Origin: JAMXLG01 sp963818925
GTDB taxonomy: Bacteria > Vulcanimicrobiota > Vulcanimicrobiia > Vulcanimicrobiales > Vulcanimicrobiaceae
Assembly (NCBI GenBank): GCA_963818925.1
Contig: CAWFTN010000001.1
Coordinates: 2,728,001 to 2,792,000 of the forward strand
Reading direction: 5' to 3'
Length of the DNA: 64,000 bases
Shown here piece by piece: positions 8,555 through 15,859 of this stretch (position 1 is its first letter; the number at the start of each line of letters is the position of its first letter). The notes beneath the pieces are model-generated. The model was given only the letters and a program-made list of their open reading frames with translations. It had not been told where the DNA came from and searched no databases. The position numbers and the translations under genes were made by a program.

Positions 8555-10831
8555 ATGGGAAGCAAATACCGAGCGAGCCTAAGCAAAAGCCAAGAACGCG
8601 AGGGCTGGTCGATCATCTTTCGTCATCCGCTAAAACGCGATACCAGCACCGGAAAGCCGGGACGCCGAGTACGCCGCGGGCTCGGAACGCGTGACCAGGC
8701 TGAAGCCGAGGCATTGGTATCCGAAATGAACGTGCTCCTAGGGGACGAGGGCTACTGGAGTCCTGCCGCTCGTGCGATAGCTATAACGCGATTCAGTGCA
8801 AAGATCGTCGACATTTTTTACGATGATCTGCTCGCACCGACGGCCGATTTTCGCGCCATCAGGGAGGGCGCAATTCCGCTGCCGGCGTCCGAAGAGACCT
8901 CTTATCGACGCGTAGCTTTCGTCGGGACGACAGGTAGCGGCAAGACCACGCTTGTGCGTCAGTTGCTCGGCACTGACCCACGGCGAGAACGCTTCCCTTC
9001 GACATCGACGGCGAAGACGACCGTAGCGGAAACGGAAGTGCTGCTCACGGAATCGAGCCCATATAGAGCCGTAGTCACATTCATGCCGAGAGACTCCGTC
9101 GTTGATTACGTAGTGCAGTCGATGTCCGCTGCTGCGCTTTCCGCTCACCGCGGTGACGACGACGCCGACGTGCTAGACAGAGCGCTTAATCACGTCAGCC
9201 AACGTTTTCGCCTGAGTCATATGCTCGGAAGCGGCCGCGCAAATACAACCGATGATGATGACTTCGATGATGAAGAGATAGCGGACGACGACATCGCCGA
9301 TGCGCGCTCTCACGATGAGAAGTCTGAAGACTTCACGGCCAAACCACTGTCGTCTATGTCTCTACTCACAAGAATTGCGCCGACACTCAGAAGGATCTCG
9401 CAGCGCCATAGTGAGAGCGTGCGTTTGGAATTAGGCGCCGAGACACCGGAAGACGAACGCGTTTTTGAGGAGATATTCGAGGAAGAGCTCGATCGTCGGC
9501 TGGCCGAAGACGACGATTTCCACGATCTCGTCGATGAGATTCTGGCAGAGATCGAGCTAAGGTTTGAATGGATTACGACGGGCCGTTTCACACGGGGCAC
9601 CCAAGGGTGGCCGACATCGTGGTCTTGGGAGTGCGAAGAACGAGACGAATTCATTGCGACAATACTTCGGTTTTCAAGCAACTACGCAGGCTATTTTGGA
9701 ACCCTACTGACGCCGATTGTTAACGGCATTCGAGTTTCCGGGCCGTTCAAACCGAAATGGGCGATGCATTTTCCTAAGTTAGTGCTTTTCGACGGGGAAG
9801 GGCTTGGCCACACGCCCGAATCAGCCGTTAGCATACCGACAGCGCTCACAAGGCGCTTCGATGAAGTCGACAATATCATACTTGTTGACAATGCAACGCA
9901 ACCAATGCAGGCAGCAACTATTGCGCTTCTACGCTCTCTCGCTGCTGCAGGACAAGGCTCTAAATTGATCGCGTGCTTCACCCACTTTGACAACGTAAAA
10001 GGGGATAATCTCCCAACATTTGAGGCGAAGGAACGACATGTCTTTCAATCAGTCGAAAACGCCCTAACCGAAATTGCTCGTATGGGGTTATCAGCGGAGC
10101 GCGTACTGCGTCGGCAGTTCGTGTCGTCCACGTTTTATCTCGGTGGAATACATGAAGTTCTTGACGCTGAAAGCAAGAGAGGTCGTCGCACGATCGTTCA
10201 GCTTGAACGTCTTATTACGTCGATCGAGCGCACTGCTGAACCGCTGTCAGTCACGGAGTCGCGACCTGTCTACGATCTGATGAAATTATCGCTTATGGTA
10301 AAAGAGGGCGCAGAACAATTTCATCGGCTGTGGCGTGCGCGGCTTGGCAAAGCATACGAAGCCGAAATTTCGAAGGAACACTGGACGCGTGTCAAGGCGC
10401 TTACGAGAAGATTGGCGCTTATGGGCGAGGACGAGTATGACAGTCTTCGTCCCGTTGCTGATCTGCATCAAATGCTGCTCCAGCCGCTTCGCTCGTATAT
10501 CGAGAGCCCGAGTCATTGGACAGCCGGCGCTCCGTCTGACGAAGAACAAGACTCTGTCTTCGATTCATTCTCCAATGAAATCAGTGGCCGGGTGCTGGAA
10601 CTTGTGCGCCGCCGCGTGTGGGATAACGAGTTGCAAAGTTGGGTTGATGCGTTCGATAAGCGCGGCCCTGGCTCGACCTATGAGCGAGCGAACATTATCG
10701 CCGATTCGATCTTCGAAACGGCTGCTCCAATCCCAACGATAGCACCATCCCGAGACGGTGATGCGTGGCTTAAAGAAATTTCGAAAATCGTGAGGGAGTC
10801 CGCGGAAAGCTGCTCCGTCACCGTGAGCTAG
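8555..10831 (+). CDS. Large GTPase-like protein with recombinase-arm-like N terminus
   Basis: 758 residues. Residues 15-65 (GWSIIFRHP, RRVRRGLGTRDQAEAE) resemble the arm-type DNA-binding domain found at the start of some tyrosine recombinases. Residues 118-131 hold a P-loop, GTTGSGKT. An acidic low-complexity stretch (about 232-258, rich in Asp) interrupts the domain. DGEG at 413-416 fits a G3 motif and THFD at 476-479 a G4 motif, so GTP is the likely nucleotide. The C-terminal ~270 residues are helical without a membrane segment. It opens an operon divergent from tnsA. I know of no characterised member. Inference: a nucleotide-driven DNA-associated switch or defence effector carried by the transposon. 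Confidence 0.75.
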   Translation: MGSKYRASLSKSQEREGWSIIFRHPLKRDTSTGKPGRRVRRGLGTRDQAEAEALVSEMNVLLGDEGYWSPAARAIAITRFSAKIVDIFYDDLLAPTADFRAIREGAIPLPASEETSYRRVAFVGTTGSGKTTLVRQLLGTDPRRERFPSTSTAKTTVAETEVLLTESSPYRAVVTFMPRDSVVDYVVQSMSAAALSAHRGDDDADVLDRALNHVSQRFRLSHMLGSGRANTTDDDDFDDEEIADDDIADARSHDEKSEDFTAKPLSSMSLLTRIAPTLRRISQRHSESVRLELGAETPEDERVFEEIFEEELDRRLAEDDDFHDLVDEILAEIELRFEWITTGRFTRGTQGWPTSWSWECEERDEFIATILRFSSNYAGYFGTLLTPIVNGIRVSGPFKPKWAMHFPKLVLFDGEGLGHTPESAVSIPTALTRRFDEVDNIILVDNATQPMQAATIALLRSLAAAGQGSKLIACFTHFDNVKGDNLPTFEAKERHVFQSVENALTEIARMGLSAERVLRRQFVSSTFYLGGIHEVLDAESKRGRRTIVQLERLITSIERTAEPLSVTESRPVYDLMKLSLMVKEGAEQFHRLWRARLGKAYEAEISKEHWTRVKALTRRLALMGEDEYDSLRPVADLHQMLLQPLRSYIESPSHWTAGAPSDEEQDSVFDSFSNEISGRVLELVRRRVWDNELQSWVDAFDKRGPGSTYERANIIADSIFETAAPIPTIAPSRDGDAWLKEISKIVRESAESCSVTVS

Positions 10832-10845
10832 ATAGGAGCCGGGGC

Positions 10846-11082
10846 GTGATCGTGTTCGAAGGACGGAATCTGCCGAACGGACGTCAAGTCCTTGTTCCAA
10901 AATTTGTGCGCCCTCGTTGCTGCAAACGTTCAGATGGAGTCGCTAAAATTCAATATGCAACGAGGGACCTTGCTCAACATGCTAAACTCAAACATCAAAA
11001 AACCTATCGTTGTAGATGTTGTGACTGGTTCCATGTCGCTAGGAAAACGCTGCCTCGCCGAGACGATTTGCACTTCTCTTGA
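10846..11082 (+). CDS. Small zinc-ribbon-like protein
   Basis: 78 residues from GTG 10846, 14 bases after the GTPase stop, with an AGGAG ribosome-binding site. Cys pairs lie at about residues 25-26 (RPRCCKR) and 56-59 (YRCRCCDWFHV), with His residues between and after (QHAKLKHQK). The YRC-x-xC-x-WH pattern is typical of small zinc-binding proteins found beside phage and island genes. Very basic overall, so nucleic-acid binding is likely. It is probably co-transcribed with the GTPase. Function unknown. Confidence 0.6.
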   Translation: MIVFEGRNLPNGRQVLVPKFVRPRCCKRSDGVAKIQYATRDLAQHAKLKHQKTYRCRCCDWFHVARKTLPRRDDLHFS

Positions 11083-11172
11083 TTGGCTCCATTTGTTCGG
11101 TAAGTTGAGAGTTGCCGGCACTTATCGTCACACGCTTGAAACGGGCTACTAGACGGGATCTTAAGCATCTAC

Positions 11173-11880
11173 ATGACGAGCGATACCGCACTGCTTGCAA
11201 AAATCAACGAGCTGTTTCAAGGGAGGACCGATAAGGATGAGATTATCGAGGCTTTCTCGTTTGAGCACGAATTTGAGAATAAGCGCTTTCAGGCCACTGC
11301 TACCGTTACTTTAGGCACGCGAGACGATATCGAAATACGCGGCACCTTTACTTGTCTGAACGCCGAACCAAAGGAGGCTGGGTCGTTTTACCGTCGTCTT
11401 CATAAGCGCGGCGGTTCCATCGTTTGCCACCATGCCCGCATCTTTGTGGTCCCAGAGCATCGCCTACACCGGTTGGCAACGACACATTACGTGAAGCTGT
11501 TCCGTTTCTACGATAGGGTAGGCGTCGAAGGTGCGTATATGGAGGCGGATGAGTACGGTCCAGTCATCTGGCCTGGTTTTGGCTTCTCACTGAAAGAGCA
11601 GAGAGATCGCGATCGGTATGACGAGCTGCTAAAGGGCGAGTTAGCCAAGCACGTGGGGACGGAGAGCTCTGAAAAAGTGTTACAGGAGGCGGGCGGCTTT
11701 ACACCACTGCAAGCGGCAATCGAAGTGGAGGCCGTAGAGGGCTCAAACGAGATCCCGGTTGGCTTGCTAGCTATGAGGGATCTGTATGAGGAACATGGAT
11801 CGGGCAACGAAATCCAGATGGTTATATGGCTAACTATGCCCAAAGTCCGAGAATTCTTGCAGGATGCTGGTATACTGTAG
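11173..11880 (+). CDS. Unknown 235-residue soluble protein
   Basis: ATG 11173 begins an intact frame with no signal peptide or membrane segment. The first ~135 residues look like a beta-rich domain (FQATATVTLGTRDDIEIRGTF) containing a His/Arg patch (CHHARIFVVPEHRLHRL). The C-terminal ~90 residues are acidic and helical and end in VREFLQDAGIL. I recognise no family. It is the third gene of the GTPase operon and is followed after 19 bases by a small gene with a very strong ribosome-binding site. Its place suggests a partner of the GTPase, but nothing in the sequence gives a mechanism. Confidence 0.65.
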   Translation: MTSDTALLAKINELFQGRTDKDEIIEAFSFEHEFENKRFQATATVTLGTRDDIEIRGTFTCLNAEPKEAGSFYRRLHKRGGSIVCHHARIFVVPEHRLHRLATTHYVKLFRFYDRVGVEGAYMEADEYGPVIWPGFGFSLKEQRDRDRYDELLKGELAKHVGTESSEKVLQEAGGFTPLQAAIEVEAVEGSNEIPVGLLAMRDLYEEHGSGNEIQMVIWLTMPKVREFLQDAGIL

Positions 11881-11899
11881 TCTCGAAAGGAGGAGACCC

Positions 11900-12022
11900 A
11901 TGACGCTCAAAAATCAGGCGCCGCCGACGATTCCAGCCGAAAAGATCCGCGTTAGCCGCTTGGCTCGAAAGGCCGCTGATAAGATGACGCGCGGGTCGCT
12001 CCGAGTTAAGGCCGAAAAGTAG
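11900..12022 (+). CDS. 40-residue basic small protein
   Basis: A short frame starting ATG 11900, preceded by AAAGGAGGAG at a good distance, one of the strongest ribosome-binding sites in the window. The product is Lys/Arg-rich (EKIRVSRLARKAADKM) with a predicted amphipathic helix in its second half. A textbook terminator follows 18 bases after the stop. The strong translation signal and clean operon end support a real gene. Function unknown; a small regulator or antitoxin-like partner is possible. Confidence 0.6.
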   Translation: MTLKNQAPPTIPAEKIRVSRLARKAADKMTRGSLRVKAEK

Positions 12023-12040
12023 CACCTCGCCATCTTTAAG

Positions 12041-12071
12041 AAAAGGACCTAGCCAACGCTAGGTCCTTTTT
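12041..12071 (+). terminator. Rho-independent terminator of the GTPase operon
   Basis: AAAAGGACCTAGC (12041-12053) pairs perfectly with GCTAGGTCCTTTT (12058-12070) across a CAAC loop, with a T run at the end. It also separates the accessory island from the higher-GC genes to the right. The A-rich 5' side means it could act on both strands. Confidence 0.9.
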
Positions 12072-12423
12072 CATGCTATCTTCCGGACAAAAGGCGAAAA
12101 CAGGGTCATCGACTTCTTGTACCGCCTAAATTACGATCATCAACTTATTGTTTCTTGATCAGTTGCTGCTTGTATTCTGGGGCCATCCGCTGCTCCCATA
12201 ATCATCCTCTGCTTGGATTTACAGCAATTCACAAATTGAAAAGCTCCGCGCTTTAACGAGAAAGAAACCCTGCGTTTTAGCGCGGGGCTTCCTCTCTTAA
12301 GACTCGACCCGTCCGGCCTCGCTCGCTGTTCCGGGTTTTCTTGATACGACCTCGGAGGTATCGGACCGGCGGGAGAGCGCCGAATCGGGCGCGCTTCGGG
12401 TGATGCGGGCTAGGTGATAGGGA
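12072..12423. other. Gene-free stretch at island boundary
   Basis: About 350 bases without a supportable gene. The left part is AT-rich, the right part (12,300-12,420) is GC-rich and full of short palindromes but matches no RNA family I recognise. It contains one hairpin listed separately. It is a reasonable place to look for the right edge of the island; no clear transposon end or target duplication could be found by eye. Confidence 0.5.
12238..12290 (-). terminator. Candidate terminator of the 12424-12939 lipoprotein gene
   Basis: Reading leftwards, AAGCCCCGCGCT (12290-12279) pairs with AGCGCGGAGCTT (12252-12241) with one wobble pair, followed by a short T run. The 26-base loop is long for a terminator, and it lies ~130 bases beyond the stop codon. 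Confidence 0.4.
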
Positions 12424-12939
12424 CTAGCAGTATGGACCGGTGCAGCCGGGCGGTGGAGTCGGGCTGCCGCCTTGACCGTTGACGACAGCTATGCTGAAGC
12501 CTTGGAAGCCATTTCCTGTCGGTGGTTGTCCGGCTTTATCGCTGCTGAACGTATAGAGCGGCAAGCCGTTGTACGCCCATTGGGAACCGCTCGGATTCGT
12601 TCGTTTGACGATGGTGAAGGCGCCGGTCGAGACCGATGAAGCGCCACTCATTAGCGGAGGCCAGATGGTTGCACAACTGCCCGTGCAGTTGGAGACACCC
12701 TTCGTGTCGCCGTTAAAGGTGTAAAGCGGTAGACCGCCTTTTGTTTCCCAGATCGTTTTGCCGCCGACCGATTCCTGTTGCGGAAGCGTAGGATCGCTGG
12801 ATGTCCCAGGCGATGTGGAGGCCGGCGCAGTGGGCATCGGGTTTGTTCCACTCGGCGGAGTGCTGGTGCTACCGCCGCCACCGCACGCGGATAGTGCGAC
12901 GATTCCAGCGACCGCGAGACTCATGATTACGTTGCGCAT
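12424..12939 (-). CDS. Secreted-repeat lipoprotein (Lipoprotein_15 type)
   Basis: 171 residues. Signal peptide with lipobox LSAC (Cys19), then a Ser/Thr/Pro-rich linker to about residue 58. Two copies of the short repeat characteristic of this secreted family follow: LPLYTFNGDTKG with CTGSCATIWPP, and LPLYTFSSDKAG near the end. A further Cys pair lies at the C terminus. The family is widespread among secreted proteins of unknown function, sometimes in electron-transfer settings. It is expected to sit in a membrane facing the periplasm. Monocistronic and divergent from the biosynthetic operon at 13090. Confidence 0.85.
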   Translation of the reverse strand: MRNVIMSLAVAGIVALSACGGGGSTSTPPSGTNPMPTAPASTSPGTSSDPTLPQQESVGGKTIWETKGGLPLYTFNGDTKGVSNCTGSCATIWPPLMSGASSVSTGAFTIVKRTNPSGSQWAYNGLPLYTFSSDKAGQPPTGNGFQGFSIAVVNGQGGSPTPPPGCTGPYC

Positions 12940-13026
12940 TGCCTGATCATGCGTCGCATTTGTGAAAAGTCTCTAAAAACACTGAGCGATTGCAAAAAAT
13001 ATGCGGCGCAAAATCACGATGCCGGC

Positions 13027-13057
13027 AATTCATGAATGTTCGCATTCACGAATTTTT
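13027..13057 (+). promoter_or_regulatory. UUCG-loop hairpin with T run in a 5' leader
   Basis: AATTCATGAATG (13027-13038) and CATTCACGAATT (13043-13054) form a 12-pair stem with one mismatch closed by a TTCG tetraloop and followed by TTTTT. It has terminator form on the plus strand but no plus-strand gene ends before it. It lies 33 bases upstream of ATG 13090, where an attenuator would be, if the promoter is upstream of it. Confidence 0.45.
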
Positions 13058-13089
13058 CACAACTCGGGGTATCCAAATATAGGTGACAG

Positions 13090-13548
13090 ATGATGAAAGC
13101 AACACAAACTTATCCGGCCGCGCGCCTTAACGATGCGCGAAGCGCGATGGATCGCACACTCCGCGTTGCATTTACTGCTATTGCAGTCGTGGCTATGATT
13201 GCATTTGCAGTCTACGTCGCGATTGTCTTAACGCGCATGACGCAAACGCTCGAAGGCGTACGGAGCGACGTTACGGCAACCAATCGGCAATTGGCCGAAA
13301 CAAACGATAAGCTTTCCACGATGAGCGGTCAGCTTGCCGTTACCGCGAGACGCATCCAGTCCACGAACCGACAACTCGACGGCACGCTGACGCGGCTTGA
13401 CGGGACAAACCGCTTGTTAGCGCGCACGAACGGAAAACTGGGCGCAATGGCGCAAGACCTTCATTCGACTGCAGGTGCGCTCCGCCGCATGGACGCCGAA
13501 CTCGGCGCAATGGCCCACAAAATCACGCACGCGAAGCTCCTCTTCTAG
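13090..13548 (+). CDS. Membrane-anchored coiled-coil protein
   Basis: 152 residues; two adjacent ATGs (13090 and 13093). A short cytoplasmic N terminus is followed by one membrane segment (about residues 24-48) and then a ~100-residue periodic helical region with repeated TNRQL/TNDKL/TNRLL units, predicted to be a coiled coil. Similar anchored coiled-coil proteins are common, and no enzyme motif is present. A methyltransferase gene starts 16 bases after its stop on the same strand, so it may share the biosynthetic operon, perhaps as a scaffold. That role is an inference. Confidence 0.75.
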   Translation: MMKATQTYPAARLNDARSAMDRTLRVAFTAIAVVAMIAFAVYVAIVLTRMTQTLEGVRSDVTATNRQLAETNDKLSTMSGQLAVTARRIQSTNRQLDGTLTRLDGTNRLLARTNGKLGAMAQDLHSTAGALRRMDAELGAMAHKITHAKLLF

Positions 13549-13564
13549 AGGTATTACGGACGGA

Positions 13565-14257
13565 GTGAAAACGCTGCTGCGACGCGCCCAAGCGCTCGAA
13601 CTCATCGACGAACCCGCCGGCTCGACCGAAGAACTTGCGGAAAGCTTCGGCGATATCGCGCTCATTAATCGCCACTTCGGCGGCAGCGCGGTCGCCTTGT
13701 CCGTGTTACGGCATTTGAAAGCCCGGTCGCTGCTCGACGTCGCGGCAGGAATGGGCGATATCGCGTATACCGTACTGCAACGCGCGCGACGCGATCACCG
13801 TGTGCTCTCGGTCGTTTGCATCGATAATAATCCGCAACTCGTCGAGCTTGCGCGGCGTCGCTACGCCGCCGAAACGGCGATGCATTTTACACATGCTGAC
13901 GGGTGTGCGCTGCCGTTCGACGACCGCGCATTCGATGTGGCGATGTGCAACTTGGCGTTCCACCACTTCGCACCCGATGCTGCGGTGGCACTGTTGCGTG
14001 AGATGCGCCGTGTGTCTCGCATCACGCCGGTCGTCACCGACTTGGTTCGTTCGGAACTTTCGTTCCTTGCCGCGTGGCTGTTTAGCCGGATCTTCACGAC
14101 GAACCGGCTCACGCGCCACGATGCCCCGCTATCGGCGCTACGCGCCTACACAGAGGATGAAGCAATCGCATTGTCGCGTCTTGCCGGATGGAAAGCGCCG
14201 CACGTACGGCGCTACCGCCTGATTCGCATGGTACTGACAGATGACGCCTTGCTTTGA
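13565..14257 (+). CDS. Class I SAM-dependent methyltransferase
   Basis: 230 residues from GTG 13565; the frame extends upstream but there it overlaps the previous gene and loses family character. AdoMet motif I is LLDVAAGMGDIA, the acidic end of strand 2 is VVCIDNN, and the motif IV region is FDVAMCNLAFHHF. Small-molecule methyltransferases of the UbiE type look like this. It overlaps the next gene by 17 bases, so it is translationally coupled to an FAD oxidoreductase, a cyclase-like protein and a ketosynthase. Likely substrate: the acyl or aromatic product of that operon. Confidence 0.85.
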   Translation: MKTLLRRAQALELIDEPAGSTEELAESFGDIALINRHFGGSAVALSVLRHLKARSLLDVAAGMGDIAYTVLQRARRDHRVLSVVCIDNNPQLVELARRRYAAETAMHFTHADGCALPFDDRAFDVAMCNLAFHHFAPDAAVALLREMRRVSRITPVVTDLVRSELSFLAAWLFSRIFTTNRLTRHDAPLSALRAYTEDEAIALSRLAGWKAPHVRRYRLIRMVLTDDALL

Positions 14258-15410
14258 CGTCGCCATCGTCGGATCGGGGCCCGCGGGGGCTTCTTGCGCA
14301 TTGCGCCTTGCACGCAACGGTGCGAACGTCGCGCTCGTCGATGCCAAGCCGTTTCCAAGAAACAAACTGTGCGGCGAATATCTCAATCTCGGCGCCATTC
14401 GAGAACTGTATGACGTCGGCGTCGGCGACGAATTGTCTTCGCGCGCGACGCCGTTGAAAGGCATGCGGCTGTTCATTCACAACGACGTGGCGACGTTTCC
14501 GATCTCGCCGTCGGCATGGTCCATGGCGCGCACGCTGCTCGATGATTGCATCCGCAATGCGGCGCTCCGAGCAGGGACCGAACCGATCCCCGGACGCGTA
14601 CGCCGCATCGACATACGAGACGACCGCGTCTTGCTCGCGATCGAACGAAACGGCGAGGAGCAGCACGTTGCTGCCCGTTTCGTAGTCGGCGCGGACGGAA
14701 TGCAATCGAACGTCGCGCGTCTCTGCCGTTTGACGAGAGCGGTGCACAGCGAGGCCTTCGCGATCGGCGCGCACCATGCAGACATCGAGCTGGGTGATTG
14801 GATCGAGATGTATGCATGCGAGGGCGGCTACGTCGCATTTAATCCGCTCGATAGCCGGAGCGCGAACGTCGTGTTCGTCATTGGTCGCAAGCGGCTGGCC
14901 GACGCAGCGGGGGACCTTCGCGACGAGCTCACGCAATTTTGCCGTCGTGCAACGAACGGCACGCATACGCTCAACGATCCACACTACCACGAGAAGAGGC
15001 GTGCCATCGGGCCGCTCGCGCACCGAACGGTACGACCGGTCGCACACCGCGTACTGCTCGCGGGGGACGCGGCTGCTTTTGTCGACCCCTTCACCGGCCA
15101 AGGCGTCTATCTCGCCTTGACCGGCGGACGGCTTGCGTCGCGCGCGCTCACGGCGGCGCTGCGCAATCAGGCGCGGCAGCGCGATGCTTTTCGCGAATAT
15201 GCGCACGATTTACGAGCCGCCGTCGCGGAACGCGAACTCGTCACGCTGATGATGAAAACATTCTTACGTTGCAGCGTCGTGGCGCGACGGGCGTCTCGGC
15301 GGCTGCGCCTTTCGCCGCAAGACTTCTCATATTTGATCGACGCGGTCTGCGCCAAGCGAACGGCAAACCCGCTGCAACTCGCCGCAGCGGTAGCACAGGC
15401 GCTGCGATGA
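14241..15410 (+). CDS. FAD-dependent oxidoreductase (geranylgeranyl reductase-like)
   Basis: 389 residues. Rossmann dinucleotide motif VAIVGSGPAGASCALRLA (residues 7-24), acidic VDAKPFPRNKLCGEY after strand 2, the mid-protein VVGADGMQSNVAR, and the C-terminal FAD motif VLLAGDAAAFVDPFTGQG. This is the flavin family that includes geranylgeranyl reductases, tailoring hydroxylases and halogenases. The halogenase WxWxIP signature is absent. It overlaps its upstream neighbour by 17 bases and the next gene by ATGA. In this operon it would reduce or hydroxylate a polyketide or fatty-acyl intermediate; the substrate is unknown. Confidence 0.85.
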   Translation: MTPCFDVAIVGSGPAGASCALRLARNGANVALVDAKPFPRNKLCGEYLNLGAIRELYDVGVGDELSSRATPLKGMRLFIHNDVATFPISPSAWSMARTLLDDCIRNAALRAGTEPIPGRVRRIDIRDDRVLLAIERNGEEQHVAARFVVGADGMQSNVARLCRLTRAVHSEAFAIGAHHADIELGDWIEMYACEGGYVAFNPLDSRSANVVFVIGRKRLADAAGDLRDELTQFCRRATNGTHTLNDPHYHEKRRAIGPLAHRTVRPVAHRVLLAGDAAAFVDPFTGQGVYLALTGGRLASRALTAALRNQARQRDAFREYAHDLRAAVAERELVTLMMKTFLRCSVVARRASRRLRLSPQDFSYLIDAVCAKRTANPLQLAAAVAQALR

Positions 15411-15859
15411 CGATCATGCAGAATCATCAGCTCGTCGAAGCGCCGGCGCGACTGATTTACGAACTAGCGAAAGATACGGAACGCTGGCCGGTGCGATTGC
15501 CGCACTACCGCTTCGTCCGCGTGCTCGCTTCGGACGGCAATGAACGCAGGATCGAAATGGGCGCTCGTCGTGGCTTCGTGCCCGTGCGCTGGACGGCAAT
15601 CCAACGCAATGACGACCGCGCCCCCGCAATTTACTTCACCCACGTTGCCGGTCCGACGCGCGGAATGGACGTGTGCTGGTCCTTCACGGAACAGGCCGGC
15701 TTGACGACGGTCACCATCGAGCATCGGCTCACGTTCGCATTTCCGATCGCGGCGGCAGCGATCGAGCGACACATCGTTGCCGGCTACTTCATTGACGGCA
15801 TCGCCACGCGCACACTGCAAAACTTCAAACGCATCGCGGAGGAAATGGTTCGTGAATGA
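15407..15859 (+). CDS. SRPBCC polyketide cyclase/aromatase-like protein
   Basis: 150 residues starting in the ATGA overlap at 15407. START/SRPBCC fold features: an N-terminal strand with HQLVEAPARLIYEL, then DTERWPVRLPHYRFVR, and a long C-terminal helix ending in LQNFKRIAEEM. This resembles the cyclase/aromatase proteins of type II polyketide clusters. Its stop overlaps the ketosynthase start. Position between an FAD enzyme and a ketosynthase supports a cyclase role. Confidence 0.8.
   Translation: MTIMQNHQLVEAPARLIYELAKDTERWPVRLPHYRFVRVLASDGNERRIEMGARRGFVPVRWTAIQRNDDRAPAIYFTHVAGPTRGMDVCWSFTEQAGLTTVTIEHRLTFAFPIAAAAIERHIVAGYFIDGIATRTLQNFKRIAEEMVRE

Noticed and set aside
12300..12423. GC-rich structured stretch as tRNA, SRP RNA or RNase P RNA
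   Set aside because: No T-loop, SRP core or RNase P signature seen.
14109..15206. Minus-strand frame of 365 residues over the FAD oxidoreductase
   Set aside because: Shadow frame in GC-rich DNA; the plus-strand gene has clear FAD motifs.
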